64,000 nucleotides of DNA. Origin: Betaproteobacteria bacterium LSUCC0117 (GTDB lineage Bacteria; Pseudomonadota; Gammaproteobacteria; Burkholderiales; Burkholderiaceae_C). The translations under genes and the position numbers were made by a program. The notes under the pieces were generated by a model. That model saw nothing but the letters and a program-made list of their open reading frames with translations, did no database searches and was not told the DNA's origin. Each line of letters opens with the position of its first letter. Position 1 is the first letter of the stretch. Below, one piece after another: positions 52,386-61,145 of this stretch. The DNA is taken from contig JAUJFZ010000001.1 in assembly GCA_030441535.1 (NCBI GenBank), forward strand, positions 214,001 through 278,000, written 5' to 3'.

Positions 52386-53204
52386 TCAAGGGCCCCATAA
52401 GAAAACTGCTGGTAAGGGGAAGCGGGGCATCGTCCCCGTTTTGTTTTGCTCGCTCCAGGTTTTCACGGACTGACTCACCACCAGGGGCGTCATCGACAGA
52501 CCACTCGCAACCGCCAATCGTGTGCTCGGTTGTAGGGTTGCCAGCAGGGTCTGCAGTAAGGCATCGTTGCGGTAGGGTGTTTCGATGCAGATTTGAGTCT
52601 CACCCGTTTTCAAGGCGCGTGCCTCCGTGCTGCGAATGTGTGCCAGCTGCTCGGCACCTTTGGGCAAGTAGCCTATGAATGCGAATTGTTGGCCATTCAA
52701 TCCGCTGCCAGCCAAAGCCAACATCAATGAGACGGAGCCCCCCAGCGGTACGACGCTCAATCCCAATGCGTGCGCCGCACGAACCACCGACGAGCCAGGG
52801 TCAGCAACGGCGGGGATCCCCGCTTCACTCACCAGCCCGATGTTCTCGCCATCCAGACAGGGTTTGAGCATGGTGCGCGCCGCGTTATCGAAAGCGTCGG
52901 TGAGGTGATCCCCTTGTTTATGGGCGGCGCGGGGTATTACCTGTATACCCATCGATTGAATGGGAGTTCGAAGCGGTGTGTGCTGATTGATGCGGCCCAA
53001 AAAAGCACGGGTGGATTTGGCATTTTCCGTAATCCACTGGGGCAACGTCGCCGCAACCGCAATCGTGGCCTCCGGCAGCAGGTGGGCGATTGGTGCCATA
53101 GCCTTCTCGTCGCAACCAAAGTCCAAAGGTGTGGGTACCAGGTACAGGCGCCCCGGGACGGGTTTTTCGCTGACGCGTTCAGCGGTGAAGGGCGAGGAGC
53201 GCAT
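52386..53204 (-). CDS. RsmI-like SAM-dependent methyltransferase (tetrapyrrole methylase fold)
   Basis: A 272-residue protein related to the 16S rRNA cytidine-1402 2'-O-methyltransferase RsmI. GRLYLVPTPLD is the start of the fold, GLVSEAGIPAVADPG is the family signature, and VVPLGGSVSLMLALAGSGLNGQQFAFIGYLP follows. Burkholderiales usually carry this paralogue beside maf, in addition to a true RsmI, so the target may not be C1402. It lies 34 bases after maf on the same strand. Confidence 0.87.
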   Translation of the reverse strand: MRSSPFTAERVSEKPVPGRLYLVPTPLDFGCDEKAMAPIAHLLPEATIAVAATLPQWITENAKSTRAFLGRINQHTPLRTPIQSMGIQVIPRAAHKQGDHLTDAFDNAARTMLKPCLDGENIGLVSEAGIPAVADPGSSVVRAAHALGLSVVPLGGSVSLMLALAGSGLNGQQFAFIGYLPKGAEQLAHIRSTEARALKTGETQICIETPYRNDALLQTLLATLQPSTRLAVASGLSMTPLVVSQSVKTWSEQNKTGTMPRFPLPAVFLWGP

Positions 53205-53238
53205 GGGCGACTTTCGGTTGGTTACAAATCAAGAGATC

Positions 53239-53841
53239 TCAGGGCGTCATCAGCCCCACTTCACGTAATAACTGACAGGTTCGGATGAGCGGTAGACCGA
53301 TCAGAGCGGTCGGGTCGTCGTTTCGGATGTGAGTGAGTAGGCTGATGCCCAGCCCCTCACTTTTGGCGCTGCCTGCACAGTCGAGGGGTTGCTCGACTGC
53401 GACATACCGTTTGATTTCATCATCGCTGAGGTCACGAAATTTGACCTCGATGACCGCGAGTTCCGTTTTGGCAAATGACAGCGCTTCGCACACTACGCTG
53501 ACGGCGGTATGGAACATCACCGTTTGTCCCCGCATGGCCTGCAACTGGGCGACCGCACGAGCCTCTGTTCCGGGTTTGCCGAGAGGCTGACCATGCAGGT
53601 CCGCCACTTGGTCGCTGCCAATCACGATCGCTTCCGGGTGACATTTCGCGACGGCTTGCGCTTTGGCCAATGCCAGGCGCAAGGCGAGGGCTTGAGGGGG
53701 TTCACTGGTCATTGGGGTCTCATCAACCGAGGGGCTGACGCTGGTGAATGGCAGCCCCAAGCGTCGAAGTAATTCCGCGCGGTAGGTTGATGTTGAGCCC
53801 AAAATCAACGGGCGTGGATCCATCAGGTGTGAGTTAGACAT
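53239..53841 (-). CDS. Maf family nucleotide pyrophosphatase (7-methyl-GTP type)
   Basis: Hydrolyses non-canonical nucleoside triphosphates, probably m7GTP as in E. coli YceF, and so cleanses nucleotide pools. 200 residues. The phosphate loop is LILGSTSTYRAELLRRLG, then VDETP, VIGSDQVADLHGQPLGKPG and the DCAGSAKSEGLG loop. Divergent from yceD across 98 bases. Confidence 0.92.
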   Translation of the reverse strand: MSNSHLMDPRPLILGSTSTYRAELLRRLGLPFTSVSPSVDETPMTSEPPQALALRLALAKAQAVAKCHPEAIVIGSDQVADLHGQPLGKPGTEARAVAQLQAMRGQTVMFHTAVSVVCEALSFAKTELAVIEVKFRDLSDDEIKRYVAVEQPLDCAGSAKSEGLGISLLTHIRNDDPTALIGLPLIRTCQLLREVGLMTP

Positions 53842-53855
53842 GGTTTTTTCTGTTT

Positions 53856-53883
53856 TTGGGAACGGTGACTATTGTCATACACT
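53856..53883 (+). promoter_or_regulatory. Candidate promoter for yceD
   Basis: TTGGGA at 53856-53861 and TACACT at 53878-53883 with a 16-base spacer, 57 bases before the yceD start. Both boxes match consensus at four of six positions. Confidence 0.33.
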
Positions 53884-53939
53884 GTGACCCCCGAACCCAT
53901 GGTGCGCCGTTACGAGCGCTGAAAAGCCTAGAGATACGA

Positions 53940-54497
53940 ATGATGTCCTTATCGATAAATGAATGGCAACGCGTCAACCTAAGCCGTTGGGCGGCGCGAG
54001 GGGTAGAGGGCGATGCGCTGTCACAAGCGTTGCCACTGAAATTGTTTTCCCGACTGCTGGCAGATGTGCCCGATTCATCGCTTGTGGCGATTGATGCGGC
54101 CGCCAATGTGTCTGTGCGTGTCTTTTTGACGCCACCTAACCCTGGTGAGGCGAAGGGCGCCGTTTGGTTGGCCTTAACAGCCCACGCGGAGCTGCCGCTC
54201 ACTTGTCAACGTTGCCTGAAACCCGTGCGGGTTTCGCTGGATGTGGACCAACAGGTCCGATTTGTGGAAACAGAGGCGCAGGCGGAGGCTGAAGACGAGA
54301 TAGCTAAGGAGGATGTGCTGGCGCTCACCCCTGAATTCGACCTACTCGCCTTGGTAGAGGACGAGTTGATTTTGGCGGTGCCGCTGGTGGCCCTGCATGG
54401 GGAGTGCTCACCCGAGGGGTACGATCCGGCGGTGGAGGAGCCACCTGAGAAGACGAACCCGTTTGCGGTTTTGGCGGCGCTTAAAAAGACCTCCTAG
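53940..54497 (+). CDS. yceD: YceD/DUF177 family protein, 23S rRNA accumulation protein
   Basis: A 185-residue protein required for normal 23S rRNA levels in some bacteria and plants. The CQRC motif in LPLTCQRCLKPV, the acidic middle segment (AEAEDEIAKEDVLALTPEFDLLALVEDELILAVPLV) and the end KTNPFAVLAALKK are family marks. Two ATGs occur together at 53940 and 53943. It is the usual neighbour of rpmF. Confidence 0.9.
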   Translation: MMSLSINEWQRVNLSRWAARGVEGDALSQALPLKLFSRLLADVPDSSLVAIDAAANVSVRVFLTPPNPGEAKGAVWLALTAHAELPLTCQRCLKPVRVSLDVDQQVRFVETEAQAEAEDEIAKEDVLALTPEFDLLALVEDELILAVPLVALHGECSPEGYDPAVEEPPEKTNPFAVLAALKKTS

Positions 54498-54646
54498 AGA
54501 GACCCCCTAGAGAAAGATTCCTTAGAGCGAGGCTTCAAAAAGCGGCCATTGATCGCTGCAGTCAGCGGCGCTGTGCCGATTTGGGTTTGTGCAACACCAG
54601 TCAGCGGGGGCGTTGATCGGGCTTCCCCAACACAGGAATCACAGGC

Positions 54647-54652
54647 TATAAT
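54647..54652 (+). promoter_or_regulatory. Candidate -10 element for rpmF-plsX
   Basis: A perfect TATAAT in GGCTATAATCTAC, 131 bases before rpmF. A weak -35 (TTCCCC at 54623-54628) gives an 18-base spacer. It would yield a leader of about 125 bases. Confidence 0.42.
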
Positions 54653-54745
54653 CTACTGTTTCGTGCTTTACACGCCGTGTCCGGTTTGCGCATTACGTCG
54701 CGAAGCCGGTGCTTACGGTGGTGTGGAGACGCCCTTTTTTCAACT

Positions 54746-54770
54746 GCTCTGACCCCAGAGCGTCGTTTTT
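54746..54770 (+). promoter_or_regulatory. Terminator-like hairpin just upstream of rpmF
   Basis: GCTCTG (54746-54751) pairs with CAGAGC (54756-54761) around ACCC, followed by GTCGTTTTT, and then the rpmF Shine-Dalgarno CAGGAG. The placement after the likely promoter and directly before the ribosome binding site suggests an attenuator or translational control element. Confidence 0.45.
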
Positions 54771-54782
54771 CAGGAGCCAACC

Positions 54783-54965
54783 ATGGCCGTCCAACAGAAC
54801 AAAAAGTCGCCTTCAAAGCGCGGTATGCACCGCTCACACAACGCGTTGACCGTGCCAGGTATCGCCGTTGAGCCGACCACTGGTGAAGTTCACTTGCGTC
54901 ACCACATCAGCCCCACCGGGTTCTACCGTGGCCGTAAAGTTTTGAAGACTAAGTCAGAGTCTTAA
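54783..54965 (+). CDS. rpmF: 50S ribosomal protein L32
   Basis: 60-residue ribosomal protein with the typical start MAVQQNKKSPSKRGMHRSHN and the LRHHISPTGFYRGRKVL core. The zinc-free form: the cysteines of other L32 proteins are absent. The ATG follows CAGGAG by seven bases. Conserved yceD-rpmF-plsX order. Confidence 0.97.
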   Translation: MAVQQNKKSPSKRGMHRSHNALTVPGIAVEPTTGEVHLRHHISPTGFYRGRKVLKTKSES

Positions 54966-54982
54966 TCCACTGACACCAGTAG

Positions 54983-55015
54983 AGGCCCGTGCAGTGTTGC
55001 GCGGGCCTTTATTTT
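54983..55015 (+). terminator. Terminator or attenuator between rpmF and plsX
   Basis: AGGCCCG (54983-54989) pairs with CGGGCCT (55002-55008), followed by TTATTTT. It ends 11 bases before plsX, so some read-through must occur or plsX needs another promoter. Confidence 0.75.
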
Positions 55016-55025
55016 GTGTGGTTCT

Positions 55026-56129
55026 ATGACGGTTACACAATCGGGGCTGCAAGGCACTGATAAACCCTACGCACAACGCCCGATCACCATTGCGGTTGAT
55101 TGCATGGGTGGTGACGCGGGTTTGGCGGCAACCATTCCGGGGTGTCGTGAATTCTTGGCGATGCAACCGAAGGCACATTTGCTGCTTGTGGGGCTGCCCG
55201 AAGCAAAGTCAGCCTGCGCTGACCTCCTATCAACCGGGCGCTGTACCTGGGTTGAGGCGACCGAAGTGGTCGCTATGGACGACGCCATTGAGGTCGCCTT
55301 ACGGCGCAAAAAGCAATCGAGCATGCGGCTCGCCATCAATGCGGTGAAGGATGGCGTGGCTGATGTCGCGGTTTCCTCTGGTAACACTGGCGCGTTGATG
55401 GCTGTGGCGCGGTATGTGTTGAAAACCATGGACGGGGTTGATCGCCCCGCCATTGCAACGCAATTACCCAATGCAAAGGGTCAGGCCACCACCGTGCTTG
55501 ACCTCGGTGCCAACGTCGACTGTACAGCGGCACATCTGTTCCAGTTTGCAGTGATGGGGTCGGCATTGGTGTCGGCTACCTCGACGCGACATGAGCCGAC
55601 GGTCGGCCTGCTCAATGTGGGTGAGGAAGCCATCAAAGGCAGCGAGACCATCAAGGAAACCGGCGTGCTGTTGCGAGCTGCAGCGGCTGATGGCCATCTG
55701 AACTTCTTCGGTAACGTTGAAGGCAATGATATTTTCAAGGGCACAGTCGACATTGTGGTGTGCGACGGTTTCGTCGGCAACGTGACCCTCAAAGCCAGTG
55801 AGGGTCTAGCGACCATGATCGGAGGCTTTATTCGTGCTGAGTTTTCACGGAACATCTTCACCAAATTTGCTGCGATTTTGGCTTTTCCCGTGCTAAAAGC
55901 CTTCAAAAATCGTGTCGATCACCGCCGCTACAACGGGGCCGCATTGCTGGGCCTGCGCGGTTTGGTTTTCAAGAGCCACGGGTCAGCGGATGCTTACGGG
56001 TTTGGTTGTGCCCTGAACAGGGCTTATGATGCAGCCCAACACCAATTAATTGAAGGGGTGCGCATCCGAATAGAAAAGGCTTTGGCCGGCCAAGCGGCAG
56101 CAGACAGTGAAGCTGCTCAAACGGCTTGA
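55026..56129 (+). CDS. plsX: Phosphate acyltransferase PlsX
   Basis: Makes acyl-phosphate from acyl-ACP for phospholipid synthesis. 367 residues. ITIAVDCMGGDAG opens the fold; further motifs are VSSGNTGALMAVARY, LDLGANVDCTAAHLFQFA and VCDGFVGNVTLKASEG. ATG 55026 is chosen; a GTG at 55014 would lie inside the terminator tail. fabH follows after 31 bases. Confidence 0.96.
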   Translation: MTVTQSGLQGTDKPYAQRPITIAVDCMGGDAGLAATIPGCREFLAMQPKAHLLLVGLPEAKSACADLLSTGRCTWVEATEVVAMDDAIEVALRRKKQSSMRLAINAVKDGVADVAVSSGNTGALMAVARYVLKTMDGVDRPAIATQLPNAKGQATTVLDLGANVDCTAAHLFQFAVMGSALVSATSTRHEPTVGLLNVGEEAIKGSETIKETGVLLRAAAADGHLNFFGNVEGNDIFKGTVDIVVCDGFVGNVTLKASEGLATMIGGFIRAEFSRNIFTKFAAILAFPVLKAFKNRVDHRRYNGAALLGLRGLVFKSHGSADAYGFGCALNRAYDAAQHQLIEGVRIRIEKALAGQAAADSEAAQTA

Positions 56130-56160
56130 GCCTCGGGTGTAGCGCTACTTTGCCAGACAC

Positions 56161-57183
56161 ATGAGCCGATTTGCACGCGTTGCCGGAACGGGTAGCTTCC
56201 TCCCGCCAAGACAAGTCTCAAACCAAGCGCTGGTCGCGCAGTTGAACGCCAAAGGGCTCGAATCCAGCGACGAGTGGATTGTGGAGCGCACCGGTATTCG
56301 CAATCGCCACTTCGCCGACGACCACATGCACGCCAGTGACTTGGCGTTCGAGGCCTCCCGCCGTTGCCTAACCGCTGCGGGTAAGAAGGCGCGTGACGTT
56401 GACCTGATCATCGTGGCGACCTCAACGCCGGACATGGTGTTTCCATCCACAGCCTCCATCCTTCAATACAAGCTCACGCAAGCTGCACTGGCAGACGGTG
56501 ACGATGCGGGCGCTGCCGGTGGGGCTGCATTCGACGTGCAAGCTGTTTGCAGCGGTTTTGTTTATGCAATAAGTGTCGCAAATGCCATGATTCAAACGGG
56601 CGCTGCGGCCTGCGCCTTGGTGGTAGGAGCGGAGGTTTTCTCACGCATTCTGGATTTCAATGACCGGACGACCTGTGTGCTGTTCGGTGACGGTGCAGGC
56701 GCTGTTCTACTCGAGGCGACTGAGCATGATGGTTCAGGCCCCGGCATTTTGGCAACCGATATCCACGCGGATGGCAAACACCGCGATATTTTGTGTACCC
56801 CGGGTACCGTTGCGGGCGGGGCGGTCGTCGGCAATCCCTTGTTGACGATGGATGGGCAAGCGGTGTTCAAGCTGGCGGTAGGCTTACTCGAGAGCACTGC
56901 CCGCAACGTGCTCGAAAAAGCAGGTAAAACAGAGGCTGATGTCGATTGGTTGGTCCCGCACCAAGCAAACATTCGCATCATGACGAGCACCGCCAAAAAG
57001 CTCAAGCTGCCGCTGGAGCGGGTGATTGTGACGGTCGATCAACACGGCAACACGTCCGCGGCATCCATCCCGTTAGCCTTTGACCATGGCGTGCGCCATG
57101 GTCAGATCAAGCCGGGACAGGTGGTGTTGATGGAGGGTGTGGGCGGTGGATTCACATGGGGCTCTGCGCTGTTGCGTTTGTAA
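56161..57183 (+). CDS. fabH: 3-oxoacyl-ACP synthase III
   Basis: Starts fatty acid synthesis by condensing acetyl-CoA with malonyl-ACP. 340 residues. The catalytic triad is present: Cys in VQAVCSGFVYA, His in LVPHQANIRIM and Asn in QHGNTSAASIP. The C-terminal GGFTWGSALLRL is typical. Part of plsX-fabH-fabD-fabG-acpP-fabF. Confidence 0.96.
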   Translation: MSRFARVAGTGSFLPPRQVSNQALVAQLNAKGLESSDEWIVERTGIRNRHFADDHMHASDLAFEASRRCLTAAGKKARDVDLIIVATSTPDMVFPSTASILQYKLTQAALADGDDAGAAGGAAFDVQAVCSGFVYAISVANAMIQTGAAACALVVGAEVFSRILDFNDRTTCVLFGDGAGAVLLEATEHDGSGPGILATDIHADGKHRDILCTPGTVAGGAVVGNPLLTMDGQAVFKLAVGLLESTARNVLEKAGKTEADVDWLVPHQANIRIMTSTAKKLKLPLERVIVTVDQHGNTSAASIPLAFDHGVRHGQIKPGQVVLMEGVGGGFTWGSALLRL

Positions 57184-57242
57184 GGGTGCCACCGTTGAGT
57201 GGTGGGACGGAATGAAAAGATGAGGCCATGACAGGACAGACA

Positions 57243-58181
57243 ATGAATGCGTGTATTTTTCCCGGCCAAGGGTCACAATCGGTCGGCATGTTAGACGGGT
57301 GGGGTGATCACCCCATCGTGCGCGATACGCTTGCCGAGGCCTCTGAGGCGCTGGGCCAAGACGTGGGCCAATTGATTGCGCAGGGGCCTGCTGAGGCACT
57401 GGCATTGACCACCAACACCCAACCCGTGATGCTGGTCGCCGGTGTCGCCGCCTACCGGGCTTGGCTGGCAGCGGGTGGCGCGACGCCAGATTGGGTCGCT
57501 GGGCACTCCCTCGGTGAATACGCGGCGCTGGTTGCCGCTGGTAGTCTCACGTTGTCGCAAGCCGTGCCGTTGGTTCGTCTGCGTGCGGAAGCCATGCAGG
57601 CGGCGGTTCCGGTCGGCACGGGGGCAATGGCGGCTATCCTGGGTATGCCCGCCGATCAGGTGGTCGCGCATTGCCAAGCGGTGCAGCAGACTTTTGCCCC
57701 CGCCTCTGGCGAGGTGGTGGAGGCGGTGAACTTCAACGATCCCAACCAAACCGTCATTGCAGGTAGCAAAACGGCGGTTGAGCAGGCGATGGCCGTGATC
57801 AAGGCTGCTGGCGCCAAGCGCGCTTTGCCGCTGCCCGTGTCAGCGCCTTTTCACTCCAGTCTAATGCGACCTGCAGCGGAGAAACTAGCCACCCACTTGG
57901 CATCGGTGTCTTTATTGCCGCCCCAAATTCCTGTACTCAACAACATCGATGTGGCGGCTCCGACCGACCCCATTGCCATTAAAGACGCGTTGGTGAGACA
58001 GGCGTTTGGCCCGGTTCGATGGGTCGAGTCTGTTCAGACATTGGCTGCTAAGGGGGTCACAAAGATGGTCGAGTGTGGGCCCGGCAAGGTGTTAACGGGT
58101 ATGGTCAAGCGGATCGAGCCCACTGTCGTTGCTATCTGCGCTTACGACCCCCCATCGCTCGCAGAGGCCTTGGCGGCCTGA
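57243..58181 (+). CDS. fabD: Malonyl-CoA:ACP transacylase
   Basis: Loads malonyl groups on acyl carrier protein. About 312 residues. FPGQGSQSVGM is the N-terminal motif, the nucleophile Ser lies in VAGHSLGEYAAL, and the partner His is in PVSAPFHSSLM. ATG 57243 has AGGA six bases upstream and starts the conserved NACIFPGQGSQ; the ATG at 57228 has a poorer site. Confidence 0.95.
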   Translation: MNACIFPGQGSQSVGMLDGWGDHPIVRDTLAEASEALGQDVGQLIAQGPAEALALTTNTQPVMLVAGVAAYRAWLAAGGATPDWVAGHSLGEYAALVAAGSLTLSQAVPLVRLRAEAMQAAVPVGTGAMAAILGMPADQVVAHCQAVQQTFAPASGEVVEAVNFNDPNQTVIAGSKTAVEQAMAVIKAAGAKRALPLPVSAPFHSSLMRPAAEKLATHLASVSLLPPQIPVLNNIDVAAPTDPIAIKDALVRQAFGPVRWVESVQTLAAKGVTKMVECGPGKVLTGMVKRIEPTVVAICAYDPPSLAEALAA

Positions 58182-58212
58182 TCGCGACAAATTAACAAAA
58201 TACATAACGTCC

Positions 58213-58983
58213 ATGTCCGATACACAAATGCTTTCAGAATCTCGGCCCTTGACGGGGCAAGTCGCCCTCGTCACCGGTGCATCGCGCGGCATCGGCGCTT
58301 CCATCGCCGCCCACCTGGCTGCACAGGGCGCCACTGTCGTTGGCACAGCGACCAGCGCCGCTGGCGCACAAGCCATTCAGACGGCTTTGGCGAAATATGA
58401 AGGGCGCAGTGGCGCGGTCCTCGACGTCAACGATGGCGCGGCGGTCCAGGCACAAATCGATGCCATCGTTGCCACACATGGGCAGCTCACGATTTTGGTC
58501 AATAACGCAGGTATCACTCGCGATACCTTGGCCATGCGCATGAAAGACGAGGATTGGGATGCCGTAACAAATACCAATCTCAAAGCGGTGTTCACGGTCA
58601 GCCGTGCGGCTATCAAGCCAATGATGAAACAGCGCTACGGTCGCATCATCAACATCACTTCGGTCGTGGGCGCTATGGGGAACGCTGGCCAGGCCAACTA
58701 TGCTGCCGCCAAAGCGGGTGTGGCCGGTATGACCCGCGCCTTGGCCCGTGAACTGGGTAGCCGTCAAATTACCGTGAACTGTGTCGCGCCGGGATTCATC
58801 GAAACCGACATGACGGCGGGGTTGCCTGAGGCGCAGCAACAAGCTTTGTTGGGCCAGATTCCATTGGGTCATTTGGGTAAGCCTGCCGATATCGCCCATG
58901 CGGTCGCTTTCTTGGCAAGTCCGTTTGCAGGTTATGTCACGGGGCAAGAATTGCACGTAAATGGGGGCATGTTGATGTCCTGA
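58213..58983 (+). CDS. fabG: 3-oxoacyl-ACP reductase
   Basis: NADPH-dependent short-chain dehydrogenase that reduces 3-ketoacyl-ACP. About 256 residues. TGASRGIGASIA is the cofactor motif, NNAGITRD follows, and the catalytic Ser-Tyr-Lys are in NITSVVGAMGNAGQANYAAAKAG. The N-terminus is about a dozen residues longer than in E. coli FabG. A 162-base gap separates it from acpP. Confidence 0.95.
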   Translation: MSDTQMLSESRPLTGQVALVTGASRGIGASIAAHLAAQGATVVGTATSAAGAQAIQTALAKYEGRSGAVLDVNDGAAVQAQIDAIVATHGQLTILVNNAGITRDTLAMRMKDEDWDAVTNTNLKAVFTVSRAAIKPMMKQRYGRIINITSVVGAMGNAGQANYAAAKAGVAGMTRALARELGSRQITVNCVAPGFIETDMTAGLPEAQQQALLGQIPLGHLGKPADIAHAVAFLASPFAGYVTGQELHVNGGMLMS

Positions 58984-59145
58984 TGGGGATACCCTCCCTG
59001 CAAATGTGGGGGGATTAAACCCGTTTTCTAGTGGTTTACCCCTGCGTGCGCCCCTGTAAAAGTTCTTGGTGACCGTTTGCTGGCTGAAAGCCGCGAATTG
59101 GTCGCTAAAATGTGAGCCTGTTTGTAACCACCCTCAGAGGGAACT

Positions 59146-59385
59146 ATGAGTGATATTGAAGCACGTGTTAAGAAGATCATTGCCGAGCAGCTTGGCGTTG
59201 AAGAAGGTCAAGTAACCAGTGAAAAGGCGTTTGTCGCCGACTTGGGTGCTGACTCATTGGATACCGTTGAATTGGTGATGGCCCTCGAAGACGAGTTCGG
59301 CATCGAAATCCCCGATGAAGATGCAGAGAAAATCACGACGGTTCAAAACGCCATCGACTACGCCTTGGCTAACCAAAAGGCCTGA
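59146..59385 (+). CDS. acpP: Acyl carrier protein
   Basis: 79-residue acidic carrier of growing acyl chains. The phosphopantetheine Ser is in GADSLDTVELVMALE; helix I EARVKKIIAEQLGV and the last helix are complete. AGAGGGAAC precedes the ATG. fabF starts six bases after the stop. Confidence 0.98.
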   Translation: MSDIEARVKKIIAEQLGVEEGQVTSEKAFVADLGADSLDTVELVMALEDEFGIEIPDEDAEKITTVQNAIDYALANQKA

Positions 59386-59391
59386 GGTCGA

Positions 59392-60636
59392 ATGAGTCGT
59401 CGTCGTGTCGTTGTAACGGGGTTGGGTTGTGTCAGTCCGGTCGGTAATACCGTCCAAGCGGCTTGGGACAGCCTGCTAGCAGGGCGTTCGGGGATCGCGC
59501 GCATTGAAGCGTTCGACCCGACTGCATTTGCGTGTCAGATTGCAGGTGAGGTCAAAAATTTTGACCTTGAGCCCTACATCAACGCCAAAGAAGCGCGTTC
59601 GATGGACCGGTTCATCCACCTGGGCATTGCAGCGGCACAGCAGGCGATAGAAGATGCAGGTCTACCCTCGAGAGAGGAGCTCGACGACGAGCTGGCGACC
59701 CGAATCGGTGTGATCATTGGCTCGGGTATCGGCGGGTTACCGTTGATCGAAGAGACGCATAGTGAGTTGACTAACCGTGGACCACGTCGGATTTCCCCGT
59801 TTTTCGTGCCGGCCTCGATCATTAACATGATCTCGGGTCATGTCTCGATGCGGCATGGGTTTAAAGGTCCGAATTTGGCGATTGTGACAGCCTGTACGAC
59901 CGGACTTCACAGTATCGGTGAGGCTGCCCGAAAGATCGAATACGGTGATGCTGACATCATTGTTGCCGGCGGTTCGGAGTCAACGGTTTCACCATTGGGT
60001 ATCGGCGGTTTTGCGGCCATGCGCGCCCTGTCCACTCGCAACGATGATCCCACCGCTGCCTCGCGGCCTTGGGATAAGGACCGTGACGGTTTCGTCCTCG
60101 GTGAAGGTGCGGGTGTCATGGTGCTGGAGTCCTACGAGCACGCCAAGGCGCGCGGCGCGAAAATTTACTGTGAGCTTGCAGGCTACGGCATGAGTGCCGA
60201 TGCGGGTCACATGACTGCTCCCAACATGGATGGTCCCCGCCGCGCCATGCTGAGTGCGATGAAGAATGCAGGCGTGAACCCTGAGGATGTGCAGTACGCG
60301 AACGCGCACGGCACCTCGACACCGTTGGGAGATGTCAACGAAACAAATGCCTTCAAGGCGGCCTTCGGGGATCATGCCAAGCAATTGGTCGTTAATTCCA
60401 CGAAGTCGATGACGGGGCATCTGTTAGGTGGTGCGGGCGGTATTGAGAGTGTATTCACAGTTTTGGCCGTTCACCATCAAAAGAGCCCGCCAACCATCAA
60501 CCTCGACAACCAAGACCCCGAATGTGATCTTGACTACTGTGCCAACGTGGCGCGGGACTTGACCATTAATGTGGCGATTAAAAATAATTTCGGTTTTGGT
60601 GGTACCAACGGCTCGTTGGTTTTCAAACGACTGTAA
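59392..60636 (+). CDS. fabF: 3-oxoacyl-ACP synthase II
   Basis: Elongates acyl-ACP by condensation with malonyl-ACP. 414 residues. Active Cys is in VTACTTGLHSIGEA, and the two histidines are in ANAHGTSTPLGD and STKSMTGHLLGGAGG. Last gene of the fatty acid operon, followed by a terminator. Confidence 0.97.
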   Translation: MSRRRVVVTGLGCVSPVGNTVQAAWDSLLAGRSGIARIEAFDPTAFACQIAGEVKNFDLEPYINAKEARSMDRFIHLGIAAAQQAIEDAGLPSREELDDELATRIGVIIGSGIGGLPLIEETHSELTNRGPRRISPFFVPASIINMISGHVSMRHGFKGPNLAIVTACTTGLHSIGEAARKIEYGDADIIVAGGSESTVSPLGIGGFAAMRALSTRNDDPTAASRPWDKDRDGFVLGEGAGVMVLESYEHAKARGAKIYCELAGYGMSADAGHMTAPNMDGPRRAMLSAMKNAGVNPEDVQYANAHGTSTPLGDVNETNAFKAAFGDHAKQLVVNSTKSMTGHLLGGAGGIESVFTVLAVHHQKSPPTINLDNQDPECDLDYCANVARDLTINVAIKNNFGFGGTNGSLVFKRL

Positions 60637-60672
60637 ACACCCCCCATCGCGAGGTCTCTGCCACGCGTAACA

Positions 60673-60714
60673 ATGCCCCAGCGGTTACCTACCCGTCTGG
60701 GGTATTTGCTTTTT
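60673..60714 (+). terminator. Terminator after fabF
   Basis: ATGCCCCAG (60673-60681) pairs with CTGGGGTAT (60697-60705), with one G-U pair, followed by TTGCTTTTT. It ends nine bases before the next start codon. Confidence 0.75.
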
Positions 60715-60722
60715 ATCGGCCA

Positions 60723-61145
60723 GTGAATGTGGCGTTATGGGGCGTCACTGCCGTGCTTGGTGCTTGGGTTTGGTCATACGGTAACGCGACGCTGTCTCAG
60801 TCCGCGTGGCTGTTTTTGGTGCTGGCTTGGCTGGTCATTGGGCTGATGGTCGTCTTAACGCCCAACGTCTTTAAGTTGGGAGATTTGCAATGGTCAGGCA
60901 GTACCGGCGTGGGTTGGAACTGGCAGCCCGCGACAGACTCGATTACCATTGGTTTTCCGTCAAAGCCGGTGCACGTGCAGTGCATTTGGCGTTCCCACTC
61001 GCGCATGTTGCTCACGATTCGATCAATTTCCCTCGTCGGTTTTGTTTTTCCGCGTCACACCGCTTGGTTGTGGATGAAAGCGGATGCACGACCAGGTCAA
61101 TGGTTGGCCCTGTGTCGCGCCCTGCGCGCGCATGCGCAAACGTAG
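60723..61145 (+). CDS. Uncharacterised small membrane protein upstream of rpoE
   Basis: I do not recognise this 140-residue protein. It begins at GTG 60723 with two hydrophobic segments (VALWGVTAVLGAWVWSY and AWLFLVLAWLVIGLMVVL), then a soluble Trp-rich domain with VCIWRSHSRMLLTI-like strands and a basic end. The layout resembles two-helix proteins such as YgfX/CptA, but this is only a guess. Its TAG stop touches the rpoE ATG (61143-61146), so translation is probably coupled and the gene may carry the sigma-E operon promoter upstream of it. Confidence 0.6.
   Translation: MNVALWGVTAVLGAWVWSYGNATLSQSAWLFLVLAWLVIGLMVVLTPNVFKLGDLQWSGSTGVGWNWQPATDSITIGFPSKPVHVQCIWRSHSRMLLTIRSISLVGFVFPRHTAWLWMKADARPGQWLALCRALRAHAQT

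Noticed and set aside
54549..54752. Possible 67-residue gene between yceD and rpmF
   Set aside because: No ribosome binding site, no recognisable family, and it spans the likely rpmF promoter. Treated as a chance open frame.
58984..59145. Imperfect CCCTCC/GGGGGG hairpin between fabG and acpP
   Set aside because: A G-U pair, a ten-base loop and no adjacent T run; may be chance. A promoter for acpP is likely in this gap, but I could not find matching boxes.
60916..60943. Sigma-E-like site (GGAACT, then TCGAT) inside the small membrane protein gene upstream of rpoE
   Set aside because: The -35 part is good and the spacing fits, but the -10 part matches only about three of five positions and the site is inside a coding region. 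It could be an rpoE autoregulatory promoter, but the evidence is too weak.
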